64,000 nucleotides of DNA from Gaoshiqia hydrogeniformans (GTDB lineage Bacteria > Bacteroidota > Bacteroidia > Bacteroidales > Prolixibacteraceae): positions 4,278,001 to 4,342,000 of the forward strand of contig NZ_CP186334.1 of assembly GCF_049347105.1 (NCBI RefSeq), in the 5' to 3' direction. Numbering within the stretch: position 1 is the stretch's first letter; each line of letters opens with the position of its first letter. The translations under genes were made by a program, and so were the position numbers. This document shows, in pieces, positions 26,341 to 35,029 of this stretch. Under the pieces are notes generated by a model. It did not search any database, was not told where the DNA came from, and was given only the letters and a program-made list of their open reading frames with translations.

Positions 26341-26688
26341 TTAAACTCTTTTTTCTTTGATCCTGGCTTTTTTACCGGTAAGACCACGCAGGTAGAAAAT
26401 CCGTTTGCGACGTACATTACCTTTTTTGTTGATTTCAATTCCATCGATAAAAGGAGAGGAGAGCGGGAAAATACGTTCAACACCAACGTTTCCTGACATT
26501 TTACGAACGGTAAATGTTTTGGTAACGCCTGTTCCTTTCACCTGGATCACTACACCTCGGAAATCCTGAATACGCTCTTTGTTCCCTTCTTTAATTTTAT
26601 AGTGAACAGTGATGGTATCGCCGGCGCCAAATTTTGGCAGTTCATTTTCAACGACGAATGCGTTTTCTGCAACTTTAATTAAATCCAT
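26341..26688 (-). CDS. rplS: 50S ribosomal protein L19
   Basis: A 115-residue L19 at its normal length. Signature segments FGAGDTITVHYKIKEGNKERIQDFRGVVI and FPLSSPFIDGIEINKKGNVRRKRIFYLRGLTGKKARIKEKR are intact. It lies at the 30S-50S interface. In many bacteria it follows rpsP-rimM-trmD; here it is alone with its own promoter and terminator. The promoter is the clearest in this window, with both the -33 and the -7 elements. Confidence 0.98.
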   Translation of the reverse strand: MDLIKVAENAFVVENELPKFGAGDTITVHYKIKEGNKERIQDFRGVVIQVKGTGVTKTFTVRKMSGNVGVERIFPLSSPFIDGIEINKKGNVRRKRIFYLRGLTGKKARIKEKRV

Positions 26689-26751
26689 TTTCTTTAAGTT
26701 TTAGGGCAATATTACACATTTTCGCGTGTAAGAGATTGCAAAAATTTTGCG

Positions 26752-26781
26752 CAAAAGTAATAAAAAATCAATGTCATCAAA
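26752..26781 (-). promoter_or_regulatory. Promoter of rplS
   Basis: Read leftward, TTTG (26778-26781) is 18 bp from TACTTTTG (26752-26759), close to the Bacteroidota TTTG-N19..21-TAnnTTTG consensus. The predicted leader is about 55 nt. Confidence 0.65.
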
Positions 26782-26834
26782 ACTTTCTTCCGAATTATAT
26801 TGAAAGAAAATCAATTAGCCCGTTCAGCGGCCTG

Positions 26835-28517
26835 TTAGTGCCCTCCGCTATCTTTCACCTTGAAATGATCGCCGGTGCTTCTTACAATCGCATCGTACCA
26901 CCATTGAGGATAACCGGGATGCTCCGGATTGGCGGGTAAACCGTATTCATTTCGTTCAAATTTACCGTCTTTTTCCTTTTTGACATTCCCGTCAATGTAT
27001 TTGATTAACAGGTACTGAAACAATTTTTCCCATTCTGCGGTCATGTTGTTTGATTCATTAACCGAGTATTGGGTTAAAAATGCCCGCGCTTTTTGTTCTC
27101 CTTCTGTTTCGAATAAAAATTTGGCAGCCTGATCGACAGCCGGTGTGTAAGCGATAAATTTGCTTTCGAGTTGCGCCTGGGTTTCCCGGATGTGCTTAAT
27201 CATCACATCGTACATGAGGTAGGCAAAGTTGGTTACTTTATTGAAGGTCCAAAAGGCGGATGTTCCGGAGTAGGTAAGCAGGTCGCCGTTGCCCTCGCGG
27301 AAGCATTCGGGAATTTCGGTAATTCCGCAGTAAATCGGGACGTAGCAGGTGCTGTAGGTGTCGTCAACGCCAAACCATAAGATGCCGCCAATCGGGTTGG
27401 GCAGCCACGAGCGGGATTGGGTGACAAACGAGAAGCCGGTTTGCTGGGTCGAAATGGCCCGTTCGTTGCAATAGTCAACCGAGTCAACCTGCCAGGTCAA
27501 TCCTCTCCAGCGATACGGCAAGCGGTACGGACCGGCACCCAAATCCTGGGTCATATCCAGTTCGGTTCCTTCAAAGTGGTCGCGCATCATCTCCATCACA
27601 TCTTTCACGTTCAGTTTTTTGTCGGGCTTAACCCATAACGGCATACGGTTCGAGGCGAATTTGTTTTCATTTTCGTATTCAATCAAACCTTTGGCGTAGG
27701 CCGTATAGGGCGTCATGCCTGAAGCCACTTTGTTGAACCCGGCCCAAACCCGGGCCTCGCAAAAACGGGCTGCGCCAAAATCAAGCGGCGCATAAACATC
27801 CGAAAAGCTAAAGTCTTTATTGACCCCGTCGAACCAACCTTTTTCGCGCGCAAATGAAATCACATCTTTTGAATAAATACAATTTTCCTTGTCGTTAAGC
27901 GGGAAGGTGGTAATGCGGGCTTGGTTGGCGTGGCCGCTGATGTAGCCGTCGGGAATACGTTGTGCCACCCATACGGCTCCTTTTTCGCCTTCGCCTTTGC
28001 CAATCATCTCCAGAATCCAGACTTCTTCGGGGTCGGCAATCGAAAACGATTCGCCCGAGCTGGCGTAGCCATATTCCTCAACCAGGCTGGTCATTACTTC
28101 AATCGCTTCGCGGGCCGTTTTTGCGCGTTGCAGGGCCACGTATATCAGGCTTCCGTAATCCATGATGGCTGATGGCTGCGTGGCCAGTTCTTTTCGTCCG
28201 CCAAAAGTTGTTTCGCCAATGGCCAGCTGAAATTCATTCATATTTCCAACAACACTGTAAGTGTGCGCAGGCTGAGGGATGCGTCCCATGAACTTGCCCG
28301 TATCCCATTCGTAAATGTTGCGCATGGCGCCATCCGGATGGTCCATAGCCGGTTGGTAGTATAGTTCGCCGTACAGGGTATGCGAATCGGCTGCATAGGT
28401 AATCATGGTTGAGCCATCGGCCGAAGCGCCTTTGGTAATTAAGAAATTGGTGCAGGCGATTCCCTGCCCCGCCGCAAGCAAGGCGGCAAAAAATAAAATA
28501 CTGATTTTTCCTGTCAT
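26835..28517 (-). CDS. C69-family dipeptidase (Ntn hydrolase)
   Basis: A 560-residue exported peptidase. A signal peptide (MTGKISILFFAALLAAGQGIA) is followed directly by Cys22 in CTNFLITKGASADGS, the N-terminal nucleophile block of peptidase family C69/U34; cleavage before Cys22 would expose the catalytic residue. YAADSHTLYGEL and GNMNEFQLAIGETTFGGR are further family segments. I take the ATG at 28517 because it puts the signal at the true N-terminus. The family releases dipeptides. The gene has an exact TAnnTTTG element at 28550-28557 and no operon partner. Confidence 0.92.
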   Translation of the reverse strand: MTGKISILFFAALLAAGQGIACTNFLITKGASADGSTMITYAADSHTLYGELYYQPAMDHPDGAMRNIYEWDTGKFMGRIPQPAHTYSVVGNMNEFQLAIGETTFGGRKELATQPSAIMDYGSLIYVALQRAKTAREAIEVMTSLVEEYGYASSGESFSIADPEEVWILEMIGKGEGEKGAVWVAQRIPDGYISGHANQARITTFPLNDKENCIYSKDVISFAREKGWFDGVNKDFSFSDVYAPLDFGAARFCEARVWAGFNKVASGMTPYTAYAKGLIEYENENKFASNRMPLWVKPDKKLNVKDVMEMMRDHFEGTELDMTQDLGAGPYRLPYRWRGLTWQVDSVDYCNERAISTQQTGFSFVTQSRSWLPNPIGGILWFGVDDTYSTCYVPIYCGITEIPECFREGNGDLLTYSGTSAFWTFNKVTNFAYLMYDVMIKHIRETQAQLESKFIAYTPAVDQAAKFLFETEGEQKARAFLTQYSVNESNNMTAEWEKLFQYLLIKYIDGNVKKEKDGKFERNEYGLPANPEHPGYPQWWYDAIVRSTGDHFKVKDSGGH

Positions 28518-28549
28518 TATCTTGTTATTTTTAAAGTTTTCAGTGAAAA

Positions 28550-28557
28550 CAAAGATA
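28550..28557 (-). promoter_or_regulatory. -7 promoter element of the C69 dipeptidase
   Basis: Read leftward, TATCTTTG matches TAnnTTTG exactly, 32 bp upstream of the start codon. No clear -33 element is seen. Confidence 0.45.
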
Positions 28558-28768
28558 AACATTCCGAAATAAGTCGGAAAGAATGGGAAAATTGAGCAGG
28601 ATAAAAATGAGAAAGCTCAGGCTGATCATGTTTATTTTGGCCGCGTACCTGAAGTGTGCAGTCACGAACGGGTTTGCAGATGAGGGAAAATATTCAGACC
28701 TTTAAGCGGGTTCATCAAAAACAACGGGAATCCGCTATTGAAAAATAATCCTCAAAAAAAGTAATCCT

Positions 28769-29503
28769 ATGAAGTTACGGGCATTTCACAAATTATCCTA
28801 TGGCTTATACCTGGTGGCGTCGGAGTTCGAGGGAAAGAAAACAGGCTATATTGCCAACACGGTTTTTCAGGTTACTTCACAACCGCCCCTGGTTGCCATT
28901 TCCTGTCATAAAAACAATGAAAGTGCTGAGATCATACGGAAAGCAGGGGCTTTTTCGGTTTCGGTTTTAAGACAAGAGCTCGATGTAAAACTGATTGGCG
29001 ATTTTGGCTTTATGTCGGGTAGCGATCTGGACAAGTTTGCAAACCGAACACTGACCACCGCCAAAACAGGTGTTCCCATTGTATTGAACGAGGCGGTTGC
29101 CTGGTTCGACTGCGAGATTAGGGAAGAAAGCGATTTAGGTTCGCATTGGCTGATGATCGGGGAGGTTGTCGACAGCGATATCGTTGCAGATGAGTCCCCG
29201 CTGACCTATGCTGATTACCGGGAAAAATACAAAATGCTGTCGCCCAAAAACTCGCCTACCTATCTGGAACGTGATAAGCTGGAAGAAGAGAAAAGGGGAG
29301 CGGAGTCACAATCACAATCACAATCACAATCACATAAGGAAGTGGGAGCTAAGCGCACTTGCGTAATTTGCGGGTATACCTATGATCCGGAAGTCGGCGA
29401 CCCGGCATCGGGAATTCCTCCCGGAACACCTTTTGAAGATTTACCGGAAGATTACCGATGCCCCGTTTGTAATGCGGCCCGGGAATATTTCAAGAAAATA
29501 TAA
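28769..29503 (+). CDS. Flavin reductase-rubredoxin fusion (high-molecular-weight rubredoxin type)
   Basis: A 244-residue fusion. Residues 1-165 form a FMN-binding flavin-reductase domain (LSYGLYLVAS, GYIANTVFQVTSQPPLVAISCHKNN). A linker with five Ser-Gln/His dipeptides (180-189) leads to a C-terminal rubredoxin with both CxxC pairs (CVICGYTYDPEVGDPASGIPPGTPFEDLP then CPVC). This is the architecture of Hrb of Moorella, known to reduce the flavodiiron protein FprA from NADH. A flavodiiron protein is at 8429-9616, so a two-locus O2/NO defence pair is a natural inference. The linker is encoded by a TCACAA hexamer repeat. Confidence 0.92.
   Translation: MKLRAFHKLSYGLYLVASEFEGKKTGYIANTVFQVTSQPPLVAISCHKNNESAEIIRKAGAFSVSVLRQELDVKLIGDFGFMSGSDLDKFANRTLTTAKTGVPIVLNEAVAWFDCEIREESDLGSHWLMIGEVVDSDIVADESPLTYADYREKYKMLSPKNSPTYLERDKLEEEKRGAESQSQSQSQSHKEVGAKRTCVICGYTYDPEVGDPASGIPPGTPFEDLPEDYRCPVCNAAREYFKKI
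29306..29335 (+). repeat. Hexamer microsatellite inside the Hrb-like gene
   Basis: Four TCACAA units and a final TCACAT lie in frame (codons 180-189) and encode alternating Ser-Gln ending Ser-His. Because the unit is two codons, slippage would change the linker length without breaking the frame. Confidence 0.9.
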
Positions 29504-29513
29504 TTCGCTTTCG

Positions 29514-31010
29514 TTACATATTCGCGTCTTTCAGAATGACATCATGTGCGCCGCCTTCTACAATGCTGGTTGCCGACACCAGGGTGATTTTTGCTTTTTC
29601 TTTCAGTTCTGGAATACTGATTGATCCGCAACTGCACATGGTCGATTTAATTTTGCCTAAGGTGATATCCAGGTTATCTTTCAGTTTTCCGGCGTAAGGC
29701 ACGTAGCTGTCGACCCCTTCTTCAAATTTCAGATTTTCACTGCCGCCCATGTCGTAACGCTGCCAGTTGCGGGCCCGGTTTGAGCCTTCGCCCCAGTATT
29801 CCTTTACATAACGGTTGTTCACCATCAACTTACGGGTGGGGCTTTCGTCGAAACGGGCGAAGTAACGGCCCATCATCAGAAAATCGGCGCCCATCGCCAG
29901 GGCCAGTACCATGTGGTAGTCCTGTACAATGCCGCCGTCAGAACAGATGGGGACGTAAATGCCTGTTTTTTCGAAATATTCATCCCGGGCAGCGGCAACT
30001 TCGATAATCGCGGTCGCCTGTCCGCGGCCAATTCCTTTTTGCTCGCGGGTAATACAAATGGAGCCGCCTCCAATGCCTACCTTGATGAAGTCGGCCCCTG
30101 CTTCGGCCAAATACAGGAAACCGTCGCGATCGACCACGTTTCCGGCCCCGATCCTGACTGTTCCTTTATATTTTTTTCTGACGTATTCGATGGTTTCGCG
30201 CTGCCAAACCGAAAAACCGTCAGACGAATCAACACAAAGGATATCCACTCCCGCGTCAACCAGGGCCGGGACCCGTTCTTTATAGTCGCGGCTGTTGATT
30301 CCGGCGCCAACCATCAGCTTTTTATTGGCATCCGAAAACTCGTTCGGGTGTTCTTTGTGGCTTTCATAATCTTTCCTGAAAACAAAAAAATGCAGTTTTT
30401 GCTCTTTATCAATAATTGGTAAACTGTTGAGTTTGTGGTCCCAAATGATATCATTGGCTTCGTTCAGGCTGATTCCGAGTTGACCGGTAATCAGTTTTTC
30501 GAAGGGGGTCATGAAATCTTTGATTTTTTTATCCATCGCGTCGCGGCTGGGACGATAATCGCGGCTGGTGACAATGCCAAGCAACTTTCCGTTTGGGCTT
30601 CCGTCTTCGGTAACTCCCAGGGTGGCATGTCCGGTTTTCTCCACCAGTTCCAGCACATCCTGCAGCGTATGCTCCGGTGTCAGGTTTGAATCACTTTCAA
30701 CGAAGCCTGCTTTGAATTTTTTCACCTTGCGGACCATCTCAGCCTGTGTTTCGATTGACTGGGAACCGAAAATGAACGAGAGCCCTCCGTTTCTGGCTAA
30801 GGCAATAGCCATGTTGTGGTCAGAAACCGACTGCATGATTGCCGAAACAAAGGGAATGTTCAGTTCCATCGCAGGCTGTCCGCCTTTTTTGAAACTGACC
30901 AGCGGTGCTTTTAACGAAACGTTTGACGGGTTGCAGTTTTTATCGGTCAGACCAGGGATAAGCAGGTATTCACTAAAGGTTCTTGAAACTTCATTCGAGT
31001 ATTTTGCCAT
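29514..31010 (-). CDS. guaB: IMP dehydrogenase, Tritrichomonas-type sequence
   Basis: A 498-residue IMPDH, converting IMP to XMP in guanine nucleotide synthesis. The catalytic loop is GGGSICITREQKGIGRG with Cys319, and the mobile flap contains the Arg418-Tyr419 dyad (WQRYD). A CBS pair occupies about residues 95-215. The numbering of Cys319, Arg418 and Tyr419 is identical to that of the Tritrichomonas foetus enzyme as I recall it, and the N-terminal and C-terminal sequences also look collinear. Common bacterial GuaB has GSICTTR instead. The gene is convergent with the Hrb-like gene and has an exact -7 element at 31043-31050. Confidence 0.95.
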   Translation of the reverse strand: MAKYSNEVSRTFSEYLLIPGLTDKNCNPSNVSLKAPLVSFKKGGQPAMELNIPFVSAIMQSVSDHNMAIALARNGGLSFIFGSQSIETQAEMVRKVKKFKAGFVESDSNLTPEHTLQDVLELVEKTGHATLGVTEDGSPNGKLLGIVTSRDYRPSRDAMDKKIKDFMTPFEKLITGQLGISLNEANDIIWDHKLNSLPIIDKEQKLHFFVFRKDYESHKEHPNEFSDANKKLMVGAGINSRDYKERVPALVDAGVDILCVDSSDGFSVWQRETIEYVRKKYKGTVRIGAGNVVDRDGFLYLAEAGADFIKVGIGGGSICITREQKGIGRGQATAIIEVAAARDEYFEKTGIYVPICSDGGIVQDYHMVLALAMGADFLMMGRYFARFDESPTRKLMVNNRYVKEYWGEGSNRARNWQRYDMGGSENLKFEEGVDSYVPYAGKLKDNLDITLGKIKSTMCSCGSISIPELKEKAKITLVSATSIVEGGAHDVILKDANM

Positions 31011-31042
31011 AATGTGCCAGCTTTTTGTGTTAAAAAATTGCG

Positions 31043-31050
31043 CAAAACTA
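31043..31050 (-). promoter_or_regulatory. -7 promoter element of guaB
   Basis: Read leftward, TAGTTTTG matches TAnnTTTG exactly, 33 bp upstream of the start. No -33 TTTG at the expected spacing. Confidence 0.45.
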
Positions 31051-31145
31051 CATTTATTTTTCTTTTCAGCCTTGCTTTTCAGGTCAAATTTACGTTATCA
31101 GTCCGGCAGGGTTGCCGGCTTTGACAGGCAGTCTGCCCTGATTGC

Positions 31146-33212
31146 TTATTCATTTATCATGCTTGATATACTTGCCTGGTAATTGGAATAGTTGTACAGG
31201 GGGGTGCGTTTCGGGTTATAAAATTTCCGGTGATACTGCGGGTTGTCGTCCTGGGTATAAATCCAAAGCTGATTGGTATCCCAAACAACAATTTCGTCGC
31301 GGCAATCACCGGTGATGTCAAGCACGGCATAACAAAGGTCGGGGTGTCCGTCGTCGGGAAATTCGAGTACTTTACGTCCGTAGCCGTCCCAGGCGCCTCC
31401 TTCTTCCGCATTGGCGTTTAAAACAAAAAACTCTTCCGTTTTGCCCGTCCAGTTTAAGGGCAGGCACATGCTGCCATACTGGTTAGGTTCAAAATCGTGA
31501 TAAATATTTCCGTTTTTATCAAACAGGTGAATTATTCCCTGGTTGCCCCAAAAGTTAACCGAAACGGTTTCCAGTCCGGGCAAATCGTCCCTGAAATTGG
31601 CTACAGCCGGATTTTGAACGTGGCCGATGTAATGATGCCGGGTGATCTGACCATCCAAACCGGCAAAAAATAGCCCTTCGTCGCTGGCGGCACAGAGAAT
31701 TTTTGGTTCTTCATCTTCATCAAAGCGCACAATGGCAACTCCATCGGCATGATCAGACAATTCGTCGTCCAGACTCCACAATTTTGTTCCGTTGTCGTCA
31801 AACAGAGAATAACCCATGAGTAATTCGTCTTTCCCGTCTCCATCGGTATCGTATGCGTAAGGGTAATGTCCGGTCCGGCATTCGTTTTTCCACAACAGAT
31901 TGAGCTGGGTATCGAATGCCCAGAAATATTGGTAACGGTCTTTCAGGATGAAATCGCTGTTGTACCCTTTTCCCTGTAAATCGAGAAAATAGATGCAGTC
32001 GCCCAAAATGCGGGGAAAGCTGTTGTGCCCCGATTCCAGTGGTTTTCCACCCGGAGTGAGCGGGGTAGGGATTTTTTTGATGATCTCCCCGGTAGCTCCT
32101 TCCGCGATGATCAGTTCCTGGTTCATGGTGTAAATCACCTCGTTTTTACCGTCCTGATTGATGTCGTGGATTTGGAAAGCCACATCATTGGTTAAGCTGG
32201 TTTTCCATGGGTCGGGCGTTCCTTTTCGCCATAAAATCTGTCCATCCAGTGTCATGGCGGTCAGGCAACTTAATTCGCTGTTACGGTCTTTCGGACCATG
32301 ATGGACCACCTGTCCAAGCAGGATGTCAATTTCTCCGTCGCCGTTTAGGTCGCCAAAGCGGATGTTGCGGCCCACGCCGTATTCGGCCAGATAGATCTTT
32401 TTATACACGCTCATTTTTGGGTTTTGCGCGATCAGGCTGTCCTGTTCCTGCTTAAATGCCAGTTCATTTTTTTGCATCATCCGGTAATCGTTTTTCCCTG
32501 CGCTGACGTTTACCGAATAAAATTCGGTAAACGAATCAGAAAGTAAACCAATTTTGCCGGCGCCGAACGTTTCGTCGCGGATTTCCCAAACCTGGTCATC
32601 GGGAAAAAACACCTTGATTTCGGGGCCCGATACACTGACTTTTACCTGGATGGTATCATCGGAGATCAGGTGGTTGTATGCTTTTGCCAGCATCGTTTCA
32701 TCGGGCTGACGAAAACCGGTGGCATGATTTACCTTCATCAAACAAATTGCATTGTTATCCATTCCGAGAAAATAATAACAACGGTCGTTCTGATAACGAA
32801 ATACAATACCGTTACGATTTCGGAGGTTGCCGGGCCTGAATGTCGCTTCAAGGGTGTAGTTTGTCCAGAACGGAGAGCCGGTGATTACCATCGGGTGCCA
32901 GTGCGAATTGTGGTTTGTTGCCGTTTGCACCATCATGTTTTGTCCATGTCCGTTTTTTCGTATTTCCCACGAAGCCGGGAGGTTATACCTGAAGGTCGAT
33001 ACCACCCAGTTCGACCGGGGACGGGCTTCGGGCAGGTAGTGATATTCGGTATGGGCACCGAGATCGGTTAGCAGCGGGCCAGGTACCTGTTGTGAAAAAT
33101 CTTCGTTCAGCAAAATCGTTTTTCCCGGTTGGTGCCGGCACGAACTGTAAAAAAGAAAGATGGTGGCAAACAGAGCGGTGACGAGGTAGGCATGAAATGT
33201 TTCTGGTTTCAT
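31146..33212 (-). CDS. Lipoprotein with LamG-like module and FG-GAP/VCBS beta-propeller
   Basis: A 688-residue exported protein. The signal ends in YSSC (Cys25), suggesting a lipoprotein. Residues about 35-235 look like a concanavalin/LamG-like or DUF1080-like sandwich (WTNYTLEATFRP, NGIVFRYQNDRCYYFLGMD). The rest carries at least four calcium-binding FG-GAP motifs (DLNGDGEIDI, DINQDGKNEV, DTDGDGKDEL, DITGDCRDEI), as in beta-propellers of polysaccharide lyase family 11. The C-terminus RTPLYNYSNYQASISS also recalls PL11-type proteins. Whether it has lyase activity cannot be told; it may be a sugar-binding protein. It is monocistronic. Confidence 0.7.
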   Translation of the reverse strand: MKPETFHAYLVTALFATIFLFYSSCRHQPGKTILLNEDFSQQVPGPLLTDLGAHTEYHYLPEARPRSNWVVSTFRYNLPASWEIRKNGHGQNMMVQTATNHNSHWHPMVITGSPFWTNYTLEATFRPGNLRNRNGIVFRYQNDRCYYFLGMDNNAICLMKVNHATGFRQPDETMLAKAYNHLISDDTIQVKVSVSGPEIKVFFPDDQVWEIRDETFGAGKIGLLSDSFTEFYSVNVSAGKNDYRMMQKNELAFKQEQDSLIAQNPKMSVYKKIYLAEYGVGRNIRFGDLNGDGEIDILLGQVVHHGPKDRNSELSCLTAMTLDGQILWRKGTPDPWKTSLTNDVAFQIHDINQDGKNEVIYTMNQELIIAEGATGEIIKKIPTPLTPGGKPLESGHNSFPRILGDCIYFLDLQGKGYNSDFILKDRYQYFWAFDTQLNLLWKNECRTGHYPYAYDTDGDGKDELLMGYSLFDDNGTKLWSLDDELSDHADGVAIVRFDEDEEPKILCAASDEGLFFAGLDGQITRHHYIGHVQNPAVANFRDDLPGLETVSVNFWGNQGIIHLFDKNGNIYHDFEPNQYGSMCLPLNWTGKTEEFFVLNANAEEGGAWDGYGRKVLEFPDDGHPDLCYAVLDITGDCRDEIVVWDTNQLWIYTQDDNPQYHRKFYNPKRTPLYNYSNYQASISSMINE

Positions 33213-33350
33213 TTGATTGTGGTTTTAACATGGTAGATGGTTAAAAATACAATTATTTAGCCACGATATAAAGCGTCGGGAACAATTTGTTGGTGGATTT
33301 TCGGATGAAAATCTGTGCCGGTTTTGGTGCACCGGCACAGGAGATTTCAG

Positions 33351-34670
33351 CTATTCGTACCAGTTAATCTTTCGGGTGACAAACATGGTTAAGGCGAGCA
33401 CGACGAATAGCCCGATGCTTCCAACCAGCAGGGCATACGATTCGAGCTGCAGTAAAATATAAATAAACCCGAATGAGATGGCCAGGATTGAAGTTAGCCC
33501 GGCCGCGTTCGACCATGATTTTAAAAACGATCTGGAATAAACTAACACCATAACCGAAACCAGGATGGCCGAAACCAGGTAGGCCGGGTTAAATCCGAGG
33601 TGTTCGGAGACCGACAGCAGCAAGAGATAAAAAATGAGTACGGCAAAACCAACCAGGATGTACTGGAAGGGATGAATCCGCTGATTTGTGATCACTTCGT
33701 TCAGGAAAAACGAAAGAAAAACGAAGAGGATGATCAACACGCCATACTTGGCGCTCCGGGTGCTTTTTTGATAGTGATCGGCGACAATCACTAATTTTAC
33801 GCCGAAATCGGCGCTTGTGATTTGGTACTCGTGGTCTTTCCATTCCTGGGCAAACTCGCGGTTGTAACTCAAAATTTTCCAGTAGGCGTCAAACCCTTGT
33901 TTACTGATGTTGCGCTCAGTTGGCAGGAAAAGCCCCTGGAACCCGGGATCGTTCCACGACGATTTCAGTTTTACGACCGTTGTTTCGGCAGCAGGTGCAA
34001 ATTGGAGCGTTTCCGAACCTTTCAGATCGAGGTTTATTGTAAACCTGGCAGGCAGATTTTGTCCTTCTTCAACCGGAATATCCAGCGAAATCCCGTTTTC
34101 ACCAATCAATTTGTTTTCCATGCCGGGAGAAAAAGGGTAGGTTTTCCCATTCCAGTTAATCTCGACCATCGAATTAATTCCGCGCAGGTCGTTGATGGCG
34201 ATGGCTAATTTGGCTTTGTCCCACTGAATGTCTTCCGGTTTGATTTTCAGTTTTGCAAAATCCGGTTTTTCGAAGTCGCCGCTTATTTGAAGAGCGGTTT
34301 CATACACCACACTCTGGTAAATACTCCGGTGTAATTCTTTAGGAAATATTTCGCCTTCGACGGTTAAATTTTTGGGTAAAAAGTGATACTTGTGAATTTC
34401 TTCTTTCAATAATTTTCCTTCATTGTCGAATATTTTTTCAATGTAAGGGATGGTTAATACGGGTCCCCTGACGGTCTGATCGTACGACCATTTTTCGGCC
34501 ACTTCCTGCTTGGCCGAATTTGCAGTTGTTTCTCTTTCTTCGATTACGCCCATGATCATCATCTTGGGAATAAGTAAGATCAGGATGATAAATCCGATGG
34601 TGATTACTTTGATAGTTAACTTCATTTTCGGACTTTTTGCTTTTTCTTCTAAAAATTGAGTTGTTGTCAT
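33351..34670 (-). CDS. creD: CreD-family inner-membrane envelope protein
   Basis: A 439-residue membrane protein. One N-terminal helix (about 20-42) is followed by a large periplasmic domain (VRGPVLTIPY near 68) and four or five C-terminal helices (from about 315, LIILFVFLSFFLNEVI). This is the CreD layout. CreD responds to envelope stress in enterobacteria; its role in Bacteroidota is less clear. Upstream lie a winged-helix regulator and a membrane protein gene in the same direction. The palindrome ACTTTG-N5-CAAAGT at 34699-34715 lies 29-45 bp upstream of its start and recurs in front of the membrane protein gene, so creD is probably controlled by that regulator. Confidence 0.9.
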   Translation of the reverse strand: MTTTQFLEEKAKSPKMKLTIKVITIGFIILILLIPKMMIMGVIEERETTANSAKQEVAEKWSYDQTVRGPVLTIPYIEKIFDNEGKLLKEEIHKYHFLPKNLTVEGEIFPKELHRSIYQSVVYETALQISGDFEKPDFAKLKIKPEDIQWDKAKLAIAINDLRGINSMVEINWNGKTYPFSPGMENKLIGENGISLDIPVEEGQNLPARFTINLDLKGSETLQFAPAAETTVVKLKSSWNDPGFQGLFLPTERNISKQGFDAYWKILSYNREFAQEWKDHEYQITSADFGVKLVIVADHYQKSTRSAKYGVLIILFVFLSFFLNEVITNQRIHPFQYILVGFAVLIFYLLLLSVSEHLGFNPAYLVSAILVSVMVLVYSRSFLKSWSNAAGLTSILAISFGFIYILLQLESYALLVGSIGLFVVLALTMFVTRKINWYE

Positions 34671-34698
34671 TTCTTTTGTATTTATAGGTTATCAAAGA

Positions 34699-34715
34699 AC
34701 TTTGTATTGCAAAGT
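34699..34715. promoter_or_regulatory. Operator site A upstream of creD
   Basis: ACTTTGTATTGCAAAGT is an inverted repeat with 6-bp arms and a 5-bp spacer. The same arms and spacing occur at 35666-35682. Likely target of the adjacent winged-helix protein. Confidence 0.7.
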
Positions 34716-34732
34716 GTATGGTTAAAAAAATA

Positions 34733-35029
34733 TTACAGGTTTTTCAGGATATCTTCGAGAGTATTAATGTGTTTTTCAAACGCGGCTTTACCTTTCGGGC
34801 TAATGGCATAGTCGGTATTCGGTTTTCGCTCGATAAAGCTTTTGCTGACCGTGATGTAGTTCACTTTTTCCAGGTATTTCAAATGACTGGCCAGGTTCCC
34901 GTCGGTAACATCCAGCGTATCTTTGAGCTGGGTATACGATAGGTTGCTGTTAACCCGCAAAACCGACATGATGCCCAGTCTGATCTTGTTTTCAAATGCT
35001 TTATCGAGCTGTTGAAATAAGTTTTTCAC
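34733..35029 (-). CDS. Winged-helix transcriptional regulator of the creD locus
   Basis: A 98-residue winged-helix DNA-binding protein (LSYTQLKDTLDVTDGNLASHLKYLEKVNYITV as the HTH and wing, then a short C-terminal helix). The start codon is GTG, and the preceding gene's TGA stop overlaps it as GTGA, so translation is coupled. There is no effector domain, so a dimer that senses a partner protein or small ligand is likely. Two identical-arm palindromes, one upstream of the operon and one upstream of creD, are its probable sites. It could act as repressor or activator. Confidence 0.85.
   Translation of the reverse strand: MKNLFQQLDKAFENKIRLGIMSVLRVNSNLSYTQLKDTLDVTDGNLASHLKYLEKVNYITVSKSFIERKPNTDYAISPKGKAAFEKHINTLEDILKNL

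Noticed and set aside
29780..30422. Rightward frames opposite guaB
   Set aside because: Antisense shadows with no coding character.
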